A DNA stretch of 64,000 nt from Synchiropus splendidus (taxonomy: Eukaryota; Chordata; Actinopteri; Syngnathiformes; Callionymidae). Positions 39,735 through 51,200 of the stretch are shown piece after piece. The position numbers and the translations under genes are program-made. The stretch covers positions 9,197,501-9,261,500 of the forward strand of contig NC_071345.1 in the NCBI RefSeq assembly GCF_027744825.2. Reading direction: 5' to 3'. The notes beneath the pieces were generated by a model. It had not been told where the DNA came from. It saw nothing but the letters and a program-made list of their open reading frames with translations, and did not search any database. Within the stretch, counting starts at the first letter, position 1. Each line of letters starts with the position of its first letter.

Positions 39735-41085
39735 TGTTAAAGACTTTACACAGCAATAATAATAAACCATTCTTCATGACAATAATGAGAGCACAGCAGA
39801 AACAGGGGATTGCTCCTGATGATGATACTTTATTACCAATAACTAGTAGTAGTTACTTTGTGGAGACAGAAACGTACCACGTTAAATAAAGTAGACCACA
39901 TCTCAAGAAGATATTAAAGCCAGTCAATAACAGCATCAGAAACTATTACTGACTTGACTCCTTTTAGTTGCACTCATCATGAAAGAAAACTTGTGCTAAA
40001 CCAAAGGGCTCAACAGAACAGCTCTCAAGGAAACACAACACTGCAGTATGCAGATCACTGCTAGGCTACTAACTATTGTAAATTCTATTTTAAAAATCTG
40101 CTTGCTTTCAGAAGCAACTAGAGAAAAAATATAAATACAGCTTTAGGGTTTTATTTTTTATTTACACCATAACATACCTCCTTTATTTATGTAATATTTG
40201 CAGACAAAAGTGGCAGATGTTGAGCTAAAAATAAACTATAATGAGGAACAACATAACGCTAAAAGTAAATGTAAAAAACTAGTAGCTACATTAAAACCAA
40301 CCAAAACGATCATGAAATTAAGGTGATAAAATGACAGTTGAAGACAGATGAAGCGTGTGGTTGGATTCATGGTGAAGCACGTTTGAAACAATGGTTAAGA
40401 ATCACAATTAAAATATAAGTACAGAAACATTTTCTGTTGAAGGCATCAATAACAATAATAGCAATATAGTAATATTAATGTCTGCAACATTAAAATGATG
40501 ACGACTGTGTCTAAAGTTTATTGAGATGCCCATTTATTGTCGCGCTGAAAAAAAAATACTAGCAGTTGTGGCATAACTGGCAGCAACACTTGCTCATTGA
40601 CTCGCTCATAATCCCTTCTTTATCATTCATTTCATTTAATAGTTCAATAGTATGATGTCAACTGTAATAACTGTAGTAACTTTGAACAAGATGAAAAGTC
40701 ATTCTACGCTGTACAGCAGCAATAATAGCCTACGAAACACCACGGATTAGACCTAAATATTTACAGCACGGCCACACTTCCTTCAGGAAGTAGCGATCAA
40801 TATGACAAGAAAAAGCAGTATTTGAAGTAAAAGCAGTGCTCCTCCAAACACGTTCATAATCTCACAATACATTCACATTGTAGCAACAACAAGCTCCACT
40901 GGTTGGCTACAGCGGTAGCATACTCTTACAGTAAAAACGTTTTACTAGAAGTGTAACACACAACCACAACAAATGGAGATTATTATTACTATTATGTTTC
41001 AACAGCTAAGACATTAGTAGCTTTAGCTTATAACAGCTAAATGACTGAACCTTAGTCTGACATGAACAAGCAGAAAAAATAATAA
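39735..41085. other. AT-rich intergenic, no gene
   Basis: A/T-rich sequence with many short repeats and no supported exon. Confidence 0.6.
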
Positions 41086-41086
41086 G

Positions 41087-41341
41087 GGTCACACTTTAGA
41101 TTAGGGAACATTTATTACCGTAAATAAGGCACTTATTGGTCTGTGTATTTGCAGCATATTCACATGTACTGCACCATCATAAAGTACTTAATCATGTCTG
41201 GTTAATCTTGACTACATTACACCCAGCAATGGTCACCAAAGTTCACTGTAAACAGCACCATAATTCTGGATTATTAACTGTAAGTAAGATAAGTAATTTG
41301 TTTATTAATAGTTAATATGTGTTCCCCAATCAAAAGTGTCC
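41087..41341. mobile_element. MITE with terminal inverted repeats
   Basis: The left end GGTCACACTTTAGATTAGGG and, on the other strand, the right end GGACACTTTTGATTGGGG form an imperfect inverted repeat about 250 bp apart. The interior has TTATTAATAGTTAATATGTG. This matches a non-autonomous DNA transposon type common in fish. No coding capacity. Confidence 0.65.
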
Positions 41342-41369
41342 GAGAAAATTGATAAAAGGTGTTATTAAT

Positions 41370-41727
41370 TGTATTAATTTCCCCATGAATTTCCATTTCC
41401 CCCACAATTTTCTGTCATTCAATGTAGATAACTTGAGCTGATAATTTCAATTCTTGAAATGATTAATGCTCATTTTATTAGTATTTCTCTTCATTCAAAA
41501 CAAATTAAATATACTGAATAAATGACGTATGTTTCAAAACTTCTCTGTTATGTTGACATTTCATTCAATATTTATGACTTACTTGTGTATAAAAAGAGAA
41601 AATATATATGAAACACATAATGCTAATAACACTTTTTCTCTGAATATTTCACCGACAAAAATGAAAGTTGAATTCAACTGAATACTATTTTCGACTGCCT
41701 TTTGGCTGGACGACCCCTTGAATTCCT
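41370..41727 (+). repeat. Repeat copy just upstream of lin28b promoter
   Basis: Shares an ordered series of matches with 44000-44305: ATGATTAATGCTCATTTTAT, TTAGTATTTCT, CACTCAAAACAAAT-like, and ACTGCCTTTTGGCT plus GACGACCCCTTG at the right end. It is probably a copy of the same hAT-like family. Confidence 0.6.
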
Positions 41728-41799
41728 ATCACTGATAAAGGTGTTATTAATAGTCGGGTGGCTCATCCACACATGTGCCACTTCTATGTCCGCATCTAT

Positions 41800-42244
41800 A
41801 GATACAAACACCGCGGTATCTTTAAATACCAAGTTGAAATCAGACCGCGATCCTGGTGGACGGTGGAAGGACCGTGTTGGGCACCGGTTGTTCTCACCCG
41901 GGACAGAAGTGAGTGACGAGGAGCGTGTAATTGACACGGTCACGTGGTGCGAGGAGGGGAACGGACGAATGAGAGCGCAGCAGAGGGAAGGAGCGAGAGA
42001 CAGGGGAGAGAGAGAGACGAGGAGAGCAGTGCAGGGGCGCCGTGTGCTCGAGGAAGGATCGCGGGGAAGAGAGAGAGAGACATGACCAAAATATCTGAAG
42101 GCGCAAGGCACGGCGGACCATGCGAGCCGCACTGGTGAGCGCCGGGATCCAGGATGTCGGATTAATGGTGACCACCGCAGCCCGCGTTCGCACAGGAAGC
42201 TTCTCTATCGCAACTTGGGCGCTGAGGGTCGGCGGCGGGGAAAC
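41800..42244 (+). promoter_or_regulatory. lin28b: lin28b proximal promoter and 5' leader, CpG-rich
   Basis: CpG-dense, GC-rich sequence rises abruptly out of AT-rich repeat DNA just before the lin28b ATG and continues to about 42360. It is expected to hold the start site of the MAEG-type transcript. Upstream ATGs occur at 42082 (18-codon frame closing at 42138) and at 42120 (frame running past the lin28b ATG to 42302). If they lie in the mRNA they would lower main-frame initiation. No TATA box is obvious. Confidence 0.6.
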
Positions 42245-45200
42245 ATGGCCGAAGGTTACGCCGCGTTTATTTACTACTCTTCCGTCTGTCCCCCTCCTCT
42301 AAATCAGGTGTCCCCCAGGAGCCGCCGCCGCATGCGCCCCCCACGTTTTCTGCTTCCCGGTCATTGTTGCGGAGCCGTGTGTGTGTGTGCGCGCGCGCGT
42401 GTGTGTGTGTACACCTGCACCCCTTTATGTTGGACCTCACGTCTGCTACATCTGTCACGACTGCAACACTAAAAAAGGCTTCTTAAACGGGACCTTTTTG
42501 GAGCGACCCTGAACTTCCCACGTGAGGGGAATCCCCCCTCCCCCTCCACGCGTCTTCACCAACTTTCCCCTATTCTGCTCGTCATGTTCTGGTTCTGGAC
42601 GGGTCCTAACCGGGTCTTGTTGTGTTGCAGGAGGGCCGGGCAGAGACCCCGCCAAGTCCACCGAGCAGGAGGACCGGACTCGACCTCAGATCCAGTCCGG
42701 TTCGGGCTTCTGCAAGTGGTTCAACGTTCGGATGGGCTTCGGATTTATCTCAATGACCAGCAGCGAGGGGAGCCCCGTCGAGCCGCCTCTGGATGTTTTC
42801 GTCCACCAAGTAAGTTCGCAACAACTTGCGGTCACTCTTTTTTGAGGGGGGTTCCGGATGCTGAGCGTTGCCAAACGTCTTCCTGTTGGACCACGGGCTC
42901 GAACCGAACTGGGTTCTTTCCGAAGCCACATGCTCGATCGCCTCCCTTGTGCGGCCAAGTTCTCGTGCGGGTTCGAATGCTGGTGGTCGGTTGGCGATTG
43001 TGAAACGCGGGTTTCTATACGTGCAGAGGTTCCGGTTTTGAGCGAGGTCATGACCCAGAGAAGCTGTGTTTCATTTAGTCCTTGTTGTTGTTCAAGTGCC
43101 ACAGACTCCCGCCGAGAACACGTTGTGATTTTGAGTGTTAAACTCACGTTTGTGTGCTCTTCCACAGTCACTTCCACATACACGGTGGGAGCAAAATCAC
43201 GTGTTATTACTATGTAACTACCAGCCAGTTATGATTTATTCAGCTCCTACTAAAGTAAATAAGAACAATTAAAAACGTAACATTTAGAAACTACAATCTA
43301 AGAGCAAATTGTCTCAACATTTTCAGAGAAGTAAACAAAAAGGAAGGCCAGTTTAGAGTTACTAAAATAAGCCAGCCCAGTTACATGCTAACACATTTAG
43401 CATGTGTGACAACAGTGCAGCAGAAATATGTTTTTTTAGTGACACATAATTTCCATTTCCTTTTTTTAAGCACATTTTGCAGTGAAATGTTAAACAAGTT
43501 CAAACGTTAAATTAGCATCTTATTTCAACAACAATTATTATACAATTATTTACGTCAATGCAGCAACTTTTAGCTACATGGTAGCGTCTTTCAAAAAACG
43601 CCATGAGCTCACTATGTGATTTTATTTTAATTTGACAATTCATGCTGCCGCTAAACGCTTATCGAACTGTGATGCACAAAACATTGTGCTGTTAGCATGA
43701 TGATTTACAGCTAATAAAGACTAGCTTTAAATAGCAATAAAATTAAAACCCTCTAAATTCCAGTTTGGTGTCTTAACAACAATAAACACATATTTATATC
43801 GTAATGGAATGATACAGCTACATTGTTGAAACTCATTTTCCGCTCACCATGACCCTGGCTGCTAGCTCAGACGTTAGCAAAGTACGGCCCGGGAGCCACA
43901 CGCAGCCCTTTGCCTATATTATTGTGTCCCTCGTGAGGTCAGGGAAAACTATGAAAAGAAATTGCACTTTTTAAAAAAAAATATTAAGAAGTAACATAGT
44001 CACCATTTTCCCCCCAATTTACCGTCTATTTTTCATCATTCATTGCAGCTGCTAATTAAAATTCCTAAAATGATTAATGCTCATTTTATTAGTATTTCTT
44101 TTCACTCAAAACAAATAATATATTGAATAAATTATTTATTTAAAAATGTTTAAATGTTATCCAATATGTATGACTTATTTATATATAAAGAGGGAAAAAA
44201 ATCTGTGTAATACAAATAACACTAATAATTTATCACAGACGAAAATAAATGTTAAATTCAGTTTAATAATCTTTTCTACTGCCTTTTGGCTCGACGACCC
44301 CTTGGTACATTCACAGTATGCAATGTGGCCCCTGAAGACATTTAATTGTCCACTCCTGTGCTGTATAAGATTTGCATCGTCTTCTGAACAGGAAACATGA
44401 ACACGTTATTCATTGCAATTGATTGAGAATTGTGATCTAATGCCGAGCCATATGAACTTAAAGTGGGACGATTATTCCTCCTCAAGGGGGCGCTGCCTTA
44501 GGGATTTCCATCTTGTAGTTTTTGTGTTGAACTGGATGTTCTTGTCCATGTTGGACCTCCACGGTTCAAGCAATGTGACGCTTTGTTTGTCGAAACACTG
44601 GTCTTCCTGCTGCTGTGAAGAGACGATGCTGTCTTTAGCGGAATGGTTTTTGTGGCTTCTGATGGATTTTCTCATGTTATGGCTGGGCTGAGTGAAGCCA
44701 CACAGTCCAGCCCTCAGTTAACCAGATAAATGGAAGATCTCTGCACAATATCAGGTTGTTTATTGCTCGCAAAGCTCTTTGATAGCGTGAACATGTGCTG
44801 CGAACGATAGAACAAAAACATTCTGTTTGATTGTACTACGCTGCTAAAGAGGTGTTCTGAATTATGAACAAAAAAGATCAGAATTTGGGCTATTTCTTTG
44901 CTTTACATTCATGTTTGTTTAAGACCTAACGCTACGTTAGCCCCTAAGGGCTAGCATAACTAGCCTCCTCAGTGCTAAGCTAGATAAATTGCTATTGCTG
45001 TGTGCTAACTGCTAGTTCATACAGAACATTTGCTGAACTGTTGCCAACGTATGTGAGCACATGCTACTACCAAGCTAAAATGCTAACATGCATAACCCCT
45101 GAATTGTTTACACAAACAAACTCCTCCAGTTCAATGGCTGTCTGAAGACGTTTATCTCTCCTAAATTGTTTTACGGCTGTTGTTGGATTATGGATTTTGG

Positions 45201-48200
45201 AAAAAAAACATAGTAATAGCTTCAAGTTAAGTTCAACATGATCTTATTTAGCTTTTTCTTTATTAGCATTTCTTTGGCCTGTTAATGATGAAAGTTGAAG
45301 CGATCACGAGGGGAATAGTTTTATGCTATATTATAGTCAGGGTGGAAGGATAAATATGTTTAGCTTGCGTGACAACAGCATAACAAAAATATGTTTTCTT
45401 AAGAGCACACAATTTCTGCTTCCTTTTTTTAAAAGGACATTTCACAGTGAAACATTGAATAACATTAAATTAGCATCTTAGTTAAACGTCATTCATAATA
45501 ATTCATGAAGTTGAAGTGATCATGAGGAGAACAGTTTTATACTACTATAATCAGGTTTGAAGGAGAATTAAAGTAATGTTTGTAGATAGCGGTAGCCGAT
45601 TATGTTACTGTGCACCAGCTGTTTTTCTTGAAAAGTTTTTTCTGCTATGGTGAGTTTACTGCAACTGATGGATTTTTACCAAACACCTTTTGAATTATTT
45701 ACATAAAAGCAGCTCATTTTTTTTATTTAATTTAATCTCTTTTTTTTGTCAATATGTACCCTTTTAAATCGCAGTTCTTTTGTTTGTGTTTCGTGATATA
45801 AAACGTGTTTTACATGAGTGCCATAATTCAATCCCTCTAGTTGATGAGGATTTTATTTTTGTTACTGTCTTGCTGCATTTTAGCTTTTTGTTTCTCACTC
45901 CATCTGCCCTTTTCTTTCTGGGTTTTGTGCTGTTTGCCTCAGTGTTTGCTTGATTCGTTCAAGTGGATTTTAATTCTGGTTTTATGTAAAGCACTTGGTC
46001 TGAGCACTTAGGTGCTATACAAATTGATTGAATATTATTATTACTGTTAGCTGGCATCAGCCAAAACCACATTGCCAACGAATAGCTTTCCTGATTTGAG
46101 AGTATATTCAAAACATTGTAGTTGTTCAACTACTATCAATCACGACAATTACTATTTTATTAAATTAATTAATTTAGCCCATTTTACTCTCAGTAGTTGA
46201 GCCTGTTTTTGGAGTTTTATTTCATATTAATTTATATAAATTAGATTAACAGTTGTTGCTCTGGTGAAGACTAACACTTTATTCTGTAATTTTCTTAATA
46301 ATCTTAGTATCCCTGACCTTGAATCTGTTATCATGATTATTATGTGTTTTGTACATAATAAATTATGTATTTTCAAATGTTTACTTGAGATAACTAAGAT
46401 CAAACTCCTTCGTTTTTCAATTCTTTTATTCTTAAGTCACCTGATTATTCAAGTCTAGTGTAGAGGTGAGTTGAATACATTTTTAACACAAGTTATTACT
46501 AGAGTGTTCTACAATACTGTGCGAGTCCGACTTAGATATGGATCAGAGTTTTCGGACTAACTGGTGGCAGCTGTCCGATGGGCTGGTCGTCTCATCTGAA
46601 TTCATCCACACGCTTGTGAAAAGTCACTTGATATCAGAAACATTTAACGTGATTTCAATATTCCACGTGACTCGCATACGGTGGCTGGATGATGAGCTCC
46701 TCTAATGCGATTCCTGCAGCCCATTACCATCGCTAGTGTCAAACAGCGTGTTCATTTGCACATATTTTTATGCATGCACTTGTTAAATCACTCGCTCATT
46801 TTCTCCCTGCCTCTGCTGGACGCCTGCAGCAACTCAGAGGAGGATGAGGAGGATGATGATGATGATGATGATGGATGCGTTATTGCTGCCGGGGGTCCAG
46901 GTTTTCGGCGCGCTATGTATATATGTGTGAAATGATTTTATTTTGGTAGCCGCACGGGCCGCTGTGCAAAGAAGAATGACCAGGAGCATGAGGACAGGAG
47001 GAACCTGAAGAGAGAAGCAGAGGGAGGAGGGGGGGTGGGGGATGTGGGGGAAAATAAGTGTGGGTGGTGCTGAGAGAGAAAGAGGCGGGGGGTGTTGCCG
47101 AGGAGGAAAACATGAGCCAGAGGTTGGAAAGAGGCGAGTAGTGGGAGGCACCGCAGGGAGGGTGTGTGTGTGTGTGTGTGTGTGAGTCAGCGAGCAGGAG
47201 GCCTCTTCATCAAGCGCTCCTATCTGATCACTTCCTCTAAGGAGGTGTGGGGGACTCACGTTTTCATGTAAAGCCTTTGAAGATGGAGCTGCCGACAGAC
47301 TCACGTCAGTCACCGACAGCTTTCCCGGCACCACACGTCACAGTTCGGATCACATGACCACCTTCACAAGAGCCGCATTGTTTACTGAGGATAAAAATGA
47401 AATATGTAAGTTATGTAGAAGTGAGAAGATGAGAGACAGACATGCTTGAACTAGTGAGGGAAAAAAGAAATGTCTAAGAAATAGATGTTTTCTGTTGTTA
47501 AACATGTACAATAAAACAAAATAAAAATATTTAAAGGCATAAAAGAAAAGTTCTTAAAAATATGACTTTCTAAACTATCAATTTAAAAACATTAATTTAA
47601 GCAAAGATATTCACAAAAACAAAACATGTATTCCATATTTAATAGTCTAAATCATTGCGGGAAGAAGCGATATAGTCACCCTTGTGTCAGATTAAATTAT
47701 GAAAACAAGTGAAGAGATTCAACGACAGTTCAGTAGGACAAAATGCTGTCACTCATCTAGCGTGCTCTCAACACCAAAATGATCCATACTGGTATTAATG
47801 TGAAGATGGCTCCTTGTTTAGCAAGTGATGTCAGTATTGAGTACATGTATAGAATATTTTAATGACTTTTATACAAGAGCGTCTACTGTTGCTGAGAAAA
47901 ACCTGCTAATAAAACACATCTAGGGACCATAAACGAAGTTTTGAAGATCTGACTGCCTGCCCTTGATGCTCCCATGTCCTGGGTCTGACTCATGGTCTCC
48001 TCTAGTCCAAGCAACACGCTCGAGGATAACCGATTCCTAGCGTCACACCTGGCCCCGCCCTTACCTTTTTAAGAAGGTGGTCTTCAGGTAGTGGAAAGGT
48101 AACAATCATAGCTAGATGAAAGAGTTACGCTTTCACCATGAAGTTGGGGCTAAAGCCTCCCCGACCTCGACCATCGTGGTCTGTCAGTGTTGGACTCTTT

Positions 48201-51200
48201 ACTATCTCTGTTTGCTCAAACTACCTGAGAGTGTTCCTGCATGTGAGAGTGCACACGAGTGTGCGTGAGCTCCCGCTGGGACCTGGGGGGTTGCTCTCTC
48301 CTCGGGCATTCTTTAAAAAGAGGAATTTCTTTAAAGACAAAAAGGCAGGAGGGTTGGGTAGTGTGAAGGGGTGTGTGGTGGTGAGCTGGGGGGCTGCTTG
48401 CCCTTTGTCGGTAATCAGTTTGAAATGTTGAACAGTTTGCGGTGGCTGTTATTCTCTCCAAACCGCCAGCGTGTGTGTTCAATTTTTGGAGCCCCCATAT
48501 GGACGTGTGTGTGTTCCTGACACTCTCTTTTCAACCCCTAGGTTGTTGATGTCTACATGGGAACCTTTGTAAGATGTTGGAGGTTTTCGGAGTGTGTGTG
48601 TGTGCGCGTGCACAGGAGAGCGTGTGTTTTGTGTAGCGAGGTTAAAGTGGGCCCCTAGTGAGATTAACCTCTGGTCCGTGTCACCGTTTGGCATGCAGGC
48701 CCCACCCATCACTCTGCCTCCAGATAGCAAGTATCAGGCTTTGTCTCTCCTGCAGCCTCACTATCCCCCCACATCACCCCCTCCCTGCTCCTCTGCGCAC
48801 CCCAAAAAATGCAAAAGGAAAAAAAAAAGTGGTCATGTGACTTCCTCTTCTAGGAGGTGGGAGGCTGAGACGAAAAGGTGGAAGGGTGGGAGGAGCCACT
48901 GCAACGGCTGTATCGAACAGGAATAAAAAGGGCTTAAAATACATGTATTTAAAAAAAAAAAATCTGGTCTTATCGACAAAATCTGAATAGGAAAATTGCA
49001 GCCAATAATACAGAAAAATATTTTAAAATAATTGCGAATTGAAACAAATTCCAACAAGATTTAAATAAAAATAAATTATTAAAATGTATTTGATTATAGC
49101 GTAAAAAAACAAGGTTCTATTTTTCATTTCTAGAAGTAAAATACATTATATTGTTCATAAAATAAATTAATAAACAAATAAAACTAAAAAATATATATAT
49201 ATATCGTGCATGTGTTTTGTTTTTACATAATTGTTTTTAAGTAACTGACCATATTATGTGATATATCGGTTTAATTTATTGTTCAAACGCTACACAGTCC
49301 TATCAGATATACTTCTTTTTAGAAAAATATCGTACAAATGCATTCTGTAAAACACATTAAAATCCATACATAATAATATACTTACATCAAATGTAGTCAA
49401 GAATTGAACAGGTCACTTGAGAAAATAAAAATATAAAGAACACAATCTACAATGTTGATAATATAATTATCAGACAGTAGTTTTTATCCACCAAAAAAAA
49501 AATTCATGTTTATTCCATTGATTTATTGATTTATTTACTTGTGTTTTCAAACTACAAGAACATATAGATAAGAAAAACTACTTTTGTAAGGCAGGAAAAG
49601 TATGTACACGCAAAATAAAAGTTTATAAGATGAGTATATCTAGATGAATGATACAATATCACTGAGTGTTGAAGAAGAAAGAAGTAGTCAAGAATTTGTT
49701 TGGGAATAAAAGTCAATAAAACAAAGAAATTCTAAGTTTTTTTTCATGGCTCTCCTGTATTCCAGTCTGGCCATCTCAGCTGTTGGTGCACAGCTGCAGG
49801 TGTGTTTCTGTCATGGCAGGATGCGAGGCATCAATAATAAGCAAGTGTTACTCATTGAATTGGACCGATCCCTCAATAAAGAGTCTTTGTGTTCCGTCAG
49901 CGCCACCTGGGCCCGGTTCATTTCCTCTCTCAGCCTGATAAATGTAGTGAGATGATCTAGTGCTTCCTCCTCTGGATCAAATATTGGCCCCCGTCGTCAT
50001 CATCGCGCTGGACGCAGTTAATTTGAGGCTGGGGAAACATGAAGGCTTTTAAGTGTTTGATGGGGCTGGCGGGTTCAAAGGTCAGGGCTGCTAATGACAA
50101 CGTGTTGAGGAGGGTTGGCGTGTCAGCGTCACAAGTGCAGCTCTGTCGGTGGTTTTCACTCCTGCCTGTGTTTCCTCGCGCTCTCCCTCCCGCTCCTCTT
50201 TCTTCTCCGGCTTTATGTGCATCCTGTTGCCATCCGTCCATCAGAACTGATCTGGGCCAGCTTTGTCCACTTAGCATTTCCTGTGTGTAAAATCCTGCTT
50301 AATGGTACCGGCCACATGGCGACTGCCATCTCCCGAACTCCTTCCCTTTTAGAGCGGCGCGCGGCTCCACGTGGGCCACCTCCGATTCAAAGCATCCCAT
50401 AATTAGCCCCTCCGTGGCTGGTGGTCACTGCGGGGAGAGCGAGCGAGACGCTGGAGAGGGAGGTCGGGTCTGTGGCGCTCTGTTCAGTGCAGACCCATCA
50501 CATGGCAGCTTCCTGTATCGATTGCTGGGTCTGGCGGTGGCGAGGACCCGGCTGATGAAAAGGAGGTTATTTCTATCCAGGATGTTGGTGTGGATCGATC
50601 GCAGGCTGCTTCCTACACACTCGGGGAAACACACACGCGGCTTCTTGTTCAGAAGTGTGTGACCTGCCTCCTACCCCGACAAGGTCAAGACAAGGATGCT
50701 TCCTCCACATGCATGGAACACTTCTGAGTGCACGTTTGCCTTTTCAGTGGTTCTTCACTCTGGAGTTTGTCTTGGCTTTCTGTTAGTCTTTACACGGTGG
50801 AGAATGTCATCCATCTCTGGGCACTGCGATTATGACCGCTCACCTCCTCTTTATTTCGCCAATAAATGAGGCAGAAGATAGCCTTTAATAACAATGACAT
50901 TTTTGGGTGTAACTTCACGTTTTCTGGGGATTCTTGAATGCAATAAATTGTGAAATAAAGATGGTTGCAAGTGTTAAAAAATGTTTTTCTGAAATATATT
51001 TTAATGCTATCTGATCTTTAAAAAAGTATTTTACTGAACAACACCTGAAATGATCCCATGGATTTTGCATCCCGTCGCAGTGTTTGGATGGATGACACTG
51101 GGTGGTGATTGGCTCGTTGCTACATCAATGAGCTCAGTGATCGTTGCATTTGGCCTAGTGTAGAGTGGAGCACTGAAGCAAAGCACGAGCTGAAAACATT

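Noticed and set aside
42082..42135. Alternative lin28b coding start MTKISEG joined at the GTGAGC donor (42135)
   Set aside because: Its phase does not fit exon 2, so it would shift the cold-shock domain out of frame. It is possible only as a leader or upstream frame.
44480..44494. Fifth CTCF-like motif CCTCAAGGGGGCGCT
   Set aside because: Two mismatches in informative positions; too weak to list as a site.
46705..46935. Acidic EEDEEDDDDDD-type peptide
   Set aside because: Simple translation of a (GAG)/(GAT) repeat; no exon signals.
46834..47334. Minus-strand frame with a Pro/His-rich and poly-Ile end
   Set aside because: Produced by translation of the GT and GAT microsatellites and GC-rich purine tracts.
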